Shown in pieces: positions 7,510 through 8,749 of a stretch of DNA of 8,749 nt (the stretch's first letter is position 1; each line of letters begins with the position of its first letter). The position numbers and the translations under genes are program-made. The DNA is from Chthoniobacter flavus. GTDB taxonomy: Bacteria > Verrucomicrobiota > Verrucomicrobiia > Chthoniobacterales > DYNR01. The stretch lies in contig DYNR01000087.1 in the NCBI GenBank assembly GCA_020720945.1, positions 1-8,749 of the forward strand. Direction: 5' to 3'. The notes beneath the pieces were generated by a model. The model was not told the DNA's origin. It did not search any database and saw nothing but the letters and a program-made list of their open reading frames with translations.

Positions 7510-7540
7510 CCCCGCCCAACTCCCCGAAGGACGACGCCCC
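7510..7540 (-). other. G-run cluster, possible G-quadruplex, mreB-mreC gap
   Basis: Read on the minus (mRNA-sense) strand, the gap has four runs of G: GGGG (7540-7537), GGGG (7525-7522), GGG (7517-7515) and GGGG (7513-7510), separated by 11, 4 and 1 bases. This fits a loose G-quadruplex pattern with one long loop. It sits about 40-70 bases before the mreC start, where an RNA fold could affect mreC translation. The long loop also holds CC-TTCG-GG, a small stable tetraloop hairpin that could compete. The pattern is seen; folding is inference, and the coding strand is G-rich in general. Confidence 0.3.
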
Positions 7541-7567
7541 GCACGAACCCTTTGCCTAGCTACGGCA

Positions 7568-8611
7568 TCAAGAAGAACGGTGCGAACGGTCATTTGCGGA
7601 TACCGCCCGCAAAAACTTCAGTTCGGAAAGTGCCTTGCCCGTCCCGATCGCCACCGCGCTCAACGGGTCTTCCGCCACATGGACAGGCAACCCCGTTTCC
7701 TCCGCCAGCAACCGATCGAGCCCGCGCAAAAGCGCACCCCCACCCGCCAACACCAAACCCCGATCCACCAAATCTGCAGAAAGCTCGGGCGGACAACGCT
7801 CCAGCGTAATCCTCACCGAATCAACAATGGTCGATATCGGTTCCGACATCGCATCCCGCACCTCCTGCGAAGAAATCGTGATCGTCTTGGGCAACCCGGC
7901 CACCATGTCGCGCCCCTTGACTTCCATCGTCGATTCTTTTTCCAAAGGATACGCACTCCCGAGCTTGATCTTCAACTCTTCCGCCGTCCGCTCCCCGACC
8001 ATCAAATTGTATGCCCTCTTCAAATACTGCGCGATCGCTTCATCCAACTCGTCACCAGCAACCCGCACGCTCCGGCTAAACACAATCCCAGAAAGCGATA
8101 TCACCGCCACTTCCGTCGTCCCTCCCCCAATGTCAACAATCATGTTCCCTGCCGCATCCTGCACCGGCAAATCCGCCCCGATCGCCGCCGCCATCGGCTC
8201 TTCGATCAAATGCACTTCCCGCGCCCCTGCATGCGTGGCGGATTCTTTGACCGCCCTCTTCTCGACTTCGGTAATACCGCTCGGCACCGCGATGACCACC
8301 CTCGGGCGAACCATCCGCCGCCGGTTGTGGACCTTGCTGATGAAGTGCCGCAACATCGCTTCCGTGATCTCGAAATCCGCAATCACCCCGTCCTTGAGCG
8401 GACGAATCGCCACGATATTCCCCGGCGTCCTCCCCAACATCCTCTTGGCCTCGTCGCCTACCGCCAAAACTTTATTCGTCCCTTGCTGGACGGCCACGAC
8501 CGATGGCTCCCGCAAAACCACCCCGTGATCCTTCAAAAACACGAGCGTGTTCGCCGTCCCCAAATCGATCCCTATGTCGTTCGAAAAAAATCCTAATATG
8601 CTATCTACCAT
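7568..8611 (-). CDS. mreB: Actin-like cytoskeletal protein MreB
   Basis: ATP-dependent filament protein that lies under the inner membrane and directs the elongasome around the cell. The 347-residue product has typical length and all actin-fold nucleotide motifs: phosphate-1 DIGIDLGTAN at 12-21, connect-1 with the catalytic Glu region HLIEEPMAAAIGA at 134-146, phosphate-2 DIGGGTTEV at 160-168, and the adenosine motif VLAGGGALLRGLD at 287-299. The first ten residues (MVDSILGFFS) are hydrophobic, like the membrane-touching start of other MreBs. The frame stays open to a TTG at 8659, but the ATG at 8611 matches the family start (a few residues before FFSNDIGIDLGT). No strong Shine-Dalgarno site precedes it. 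It is the first gene of the block. DnaK/Hsp70 is ruled out by length and by the MreB-specific VPSGITEVEKRAV stretch. Confidence 0.97.
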   Translation of the reverse strand: MVDSILGFFSNDIGIDLGTANTLVFLKDHGVVLREPSVVAVQQGTNKVLAVGDEAKRMLGRTPGNIVAIRPLKDGVIADFEITEAMLRHFISKVHNRRRMVRPRVVIAVPSGITEVEKRAVKESATHAGAREVHLIEEPMAAAIGADLPVQDAAGNMIVDIGGGTTEVAVISLSGIVFSRSVRVAGDELDEAIAQYLKRAYNLMVGERTAEELKIKLGSAYPLEKESTMEVKGRDMVAGLPKTITISSQEVRDAMSEPISTIVDSVRITLERCPPELSADLVDRGLVLAGGGALLRGLDRLLAEETGLPVHVAEDPLSAVAIGTGKALSELKFLRAVSANDRSHRSS

Positions 8612-8661
8612 ATACTTGAATGAAAAAATGTGAAATCTGCTTTGCGAGATGGCAACCAAAA

Positions 8662-8694
8662 CCCAGCAAAAAAAGGCCCGCCCGCACTCGCCCC
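8662..8694 (-). other. G-run cluster upstream of mreB
   Basis: On the minus strand the mreB leader has GGGG (8694-8691), GGG (8683-8681), GGG (8679-8677) and GGG (8664-8662), separated by 7, 1 and 12 bases. The last gap contains a run of seven T. This is a loose G-quadruplex pattern resembling the one before mreC. The T run is not preceded by an adjacent GC hairpin, so I do not call a terminator. Confidence 0.25.
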
Positions 8695-8695
8695 A

Positions 8696-8729
8696 CTCTG
8701 CTTGCCGTTTCTCTCTTAGTCAAGCAGAG
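8696..8729. repeat. Perfect 9-bp inverted repeat upstream of mreB
   Basis: CTCTGCTTG (8696-8704) is mirrored exactly by CAAGCAGAG (8721-8729) across a 16-base spacer. A second, outer pair encloses it: TTTGCGAG (8641-8648) and CTCGCAAA (8734-8741). The inner repeat overlaps a TTGACT that could be a -35 box, so an operator is possible. A hairpin in a leader RNA or a terminator of an upstream gene are alternatives, but no T tract directly follows the stem on either strand. The repeat is directly seen; the function is unknown. Confidence 0.55.
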
Positions 8730-8749
8730 AAAACTCGCAAAAAGAATTT

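Larger units (their letters stand above)
8612..8749 (-). promoter_or_regulatory. Upstream region of mreB with weak promoter candidates
   Basis: This 138-base stretch up to the window edge holds no supported gene and should carry the mreB promoter and leader. Two weak sigma-70-like candidates read on the minus strand. One has TTGCCA (8655-8650) and CACATT (8632-8627) with a 17-base spacer, matching five and three of six consensus bases. The other has TTGACT (8723-8718) and CAGAGT (8700-8695), also 17 apart, matching five and three. The second lies within the inverted repeat described separately. Neither -10 is strong, and promoter rules for this lineage may differ. Confidence 0.3.

Noticed and set aside
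7472..7519. A 16-residue upstream extension of MreC from a TTG at 7519
   Set aside because: The ATG at 7471 has a Shine-Dalgarno-like AGGA and begins directly before the membrane helix, as usual.
7580..8596. A 338-codon plus-strand open frame antisense to mreB
   Set aside because: Composition is Arg/His/Pro-rich with no recognisable motif, and it mirrors the conserved mreB sequence; a shadow frame.
8612..8659. A 16-residue upstream extension of MreB from a TTG at 8659
   Set aside because: The ATG at 8611 gives the expected MreB start; the extension has no family match and covers the likely promoter.
8668..8729. A rho-independent terminator made of the 9-bp inverted repeat and the T run upstream of mreB
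   Set aside because: On the minus strand the T run begins 21 bases after the stem, and on the plus strand no T tract follows, so it does not fit an intrinsic terminator.
1..8749. tRNA, rRNA, CRISPR array, insertion sequence or prophage
   Set aside because: I saw no cloverleaf, regularly spaced repeat array, transposase or terminal repeats; the genes are all chromosomal housekeeping types.

Overview
The window is a seven-gene block, all read from the minus strand, so transcription runs from high to low coordinates. It starts at mreB and ends at argS, with no gene on the plus strand that I can support. The protein sequences and gene order (mreB-mreC-mreD-mrdA followed by an RNase E/G gene, a PTS EIIA-type gene and argS) suggest a Gram-negative, rod-shaped bacterium. 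The wording of MreB and RNase G looks most like the Verrucomicrobia/PVC group, but that is recognition from memory and not a tree. GC content is moderate to high. The coding strand is clearly richer in G than in C, as expected of leading-strand genes.

Region by region (in transcription order): 8612-8749 is a non-coding leader upstream of mreB with nested inverted repeats and runs of G on the transcribed-sense strand. 7568-8611 is mreB. 7472-7567 is a 96-base gap with a G-run cluster. 6671-7471 is mreC, 6120-6674 mreD and 3946-6123 mrdA (PBP2); the last two junctions are 4-base ATGA stop/start overlaps, so mreC-mreD-mrdA are tightly coupled. A 58-base AT-rich gap leads to rng (2316-3887). A 55-base gap leads to a ptsN-like EIIA gene (1793-2260), and a 32-base gap to argS (51-1760), which is complete. 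Only 50 bases follow argS, and no terminator is visible there.

The first four genes make the cell-elongation machine (elongasome): the MreB filament, its MreC/MreD membrane partners and the transpeptidase PBP2. The usual partner glycosyltransferase RodA is not in the window. The second half holds RNA turnover (RNase G/E family), a phosphotransfer regulator or PTS component, and arginyl-tRNA synthetase. The short same-strand gaps suggest an operon or a few overlapping transcripts, but the sequence alone does not prove co-transcription.

This is mostly ordinary core genome, and I see no convincing new enzymatic system. The best second-look items are a roughly 100-residue Ala/Pro-rich, basic-ended tail on PBP2; a possible membrane-binding amphipathic start on RNase G encoded beside the elongasome; and the structured or G-rich leaders before mreB and mreC.
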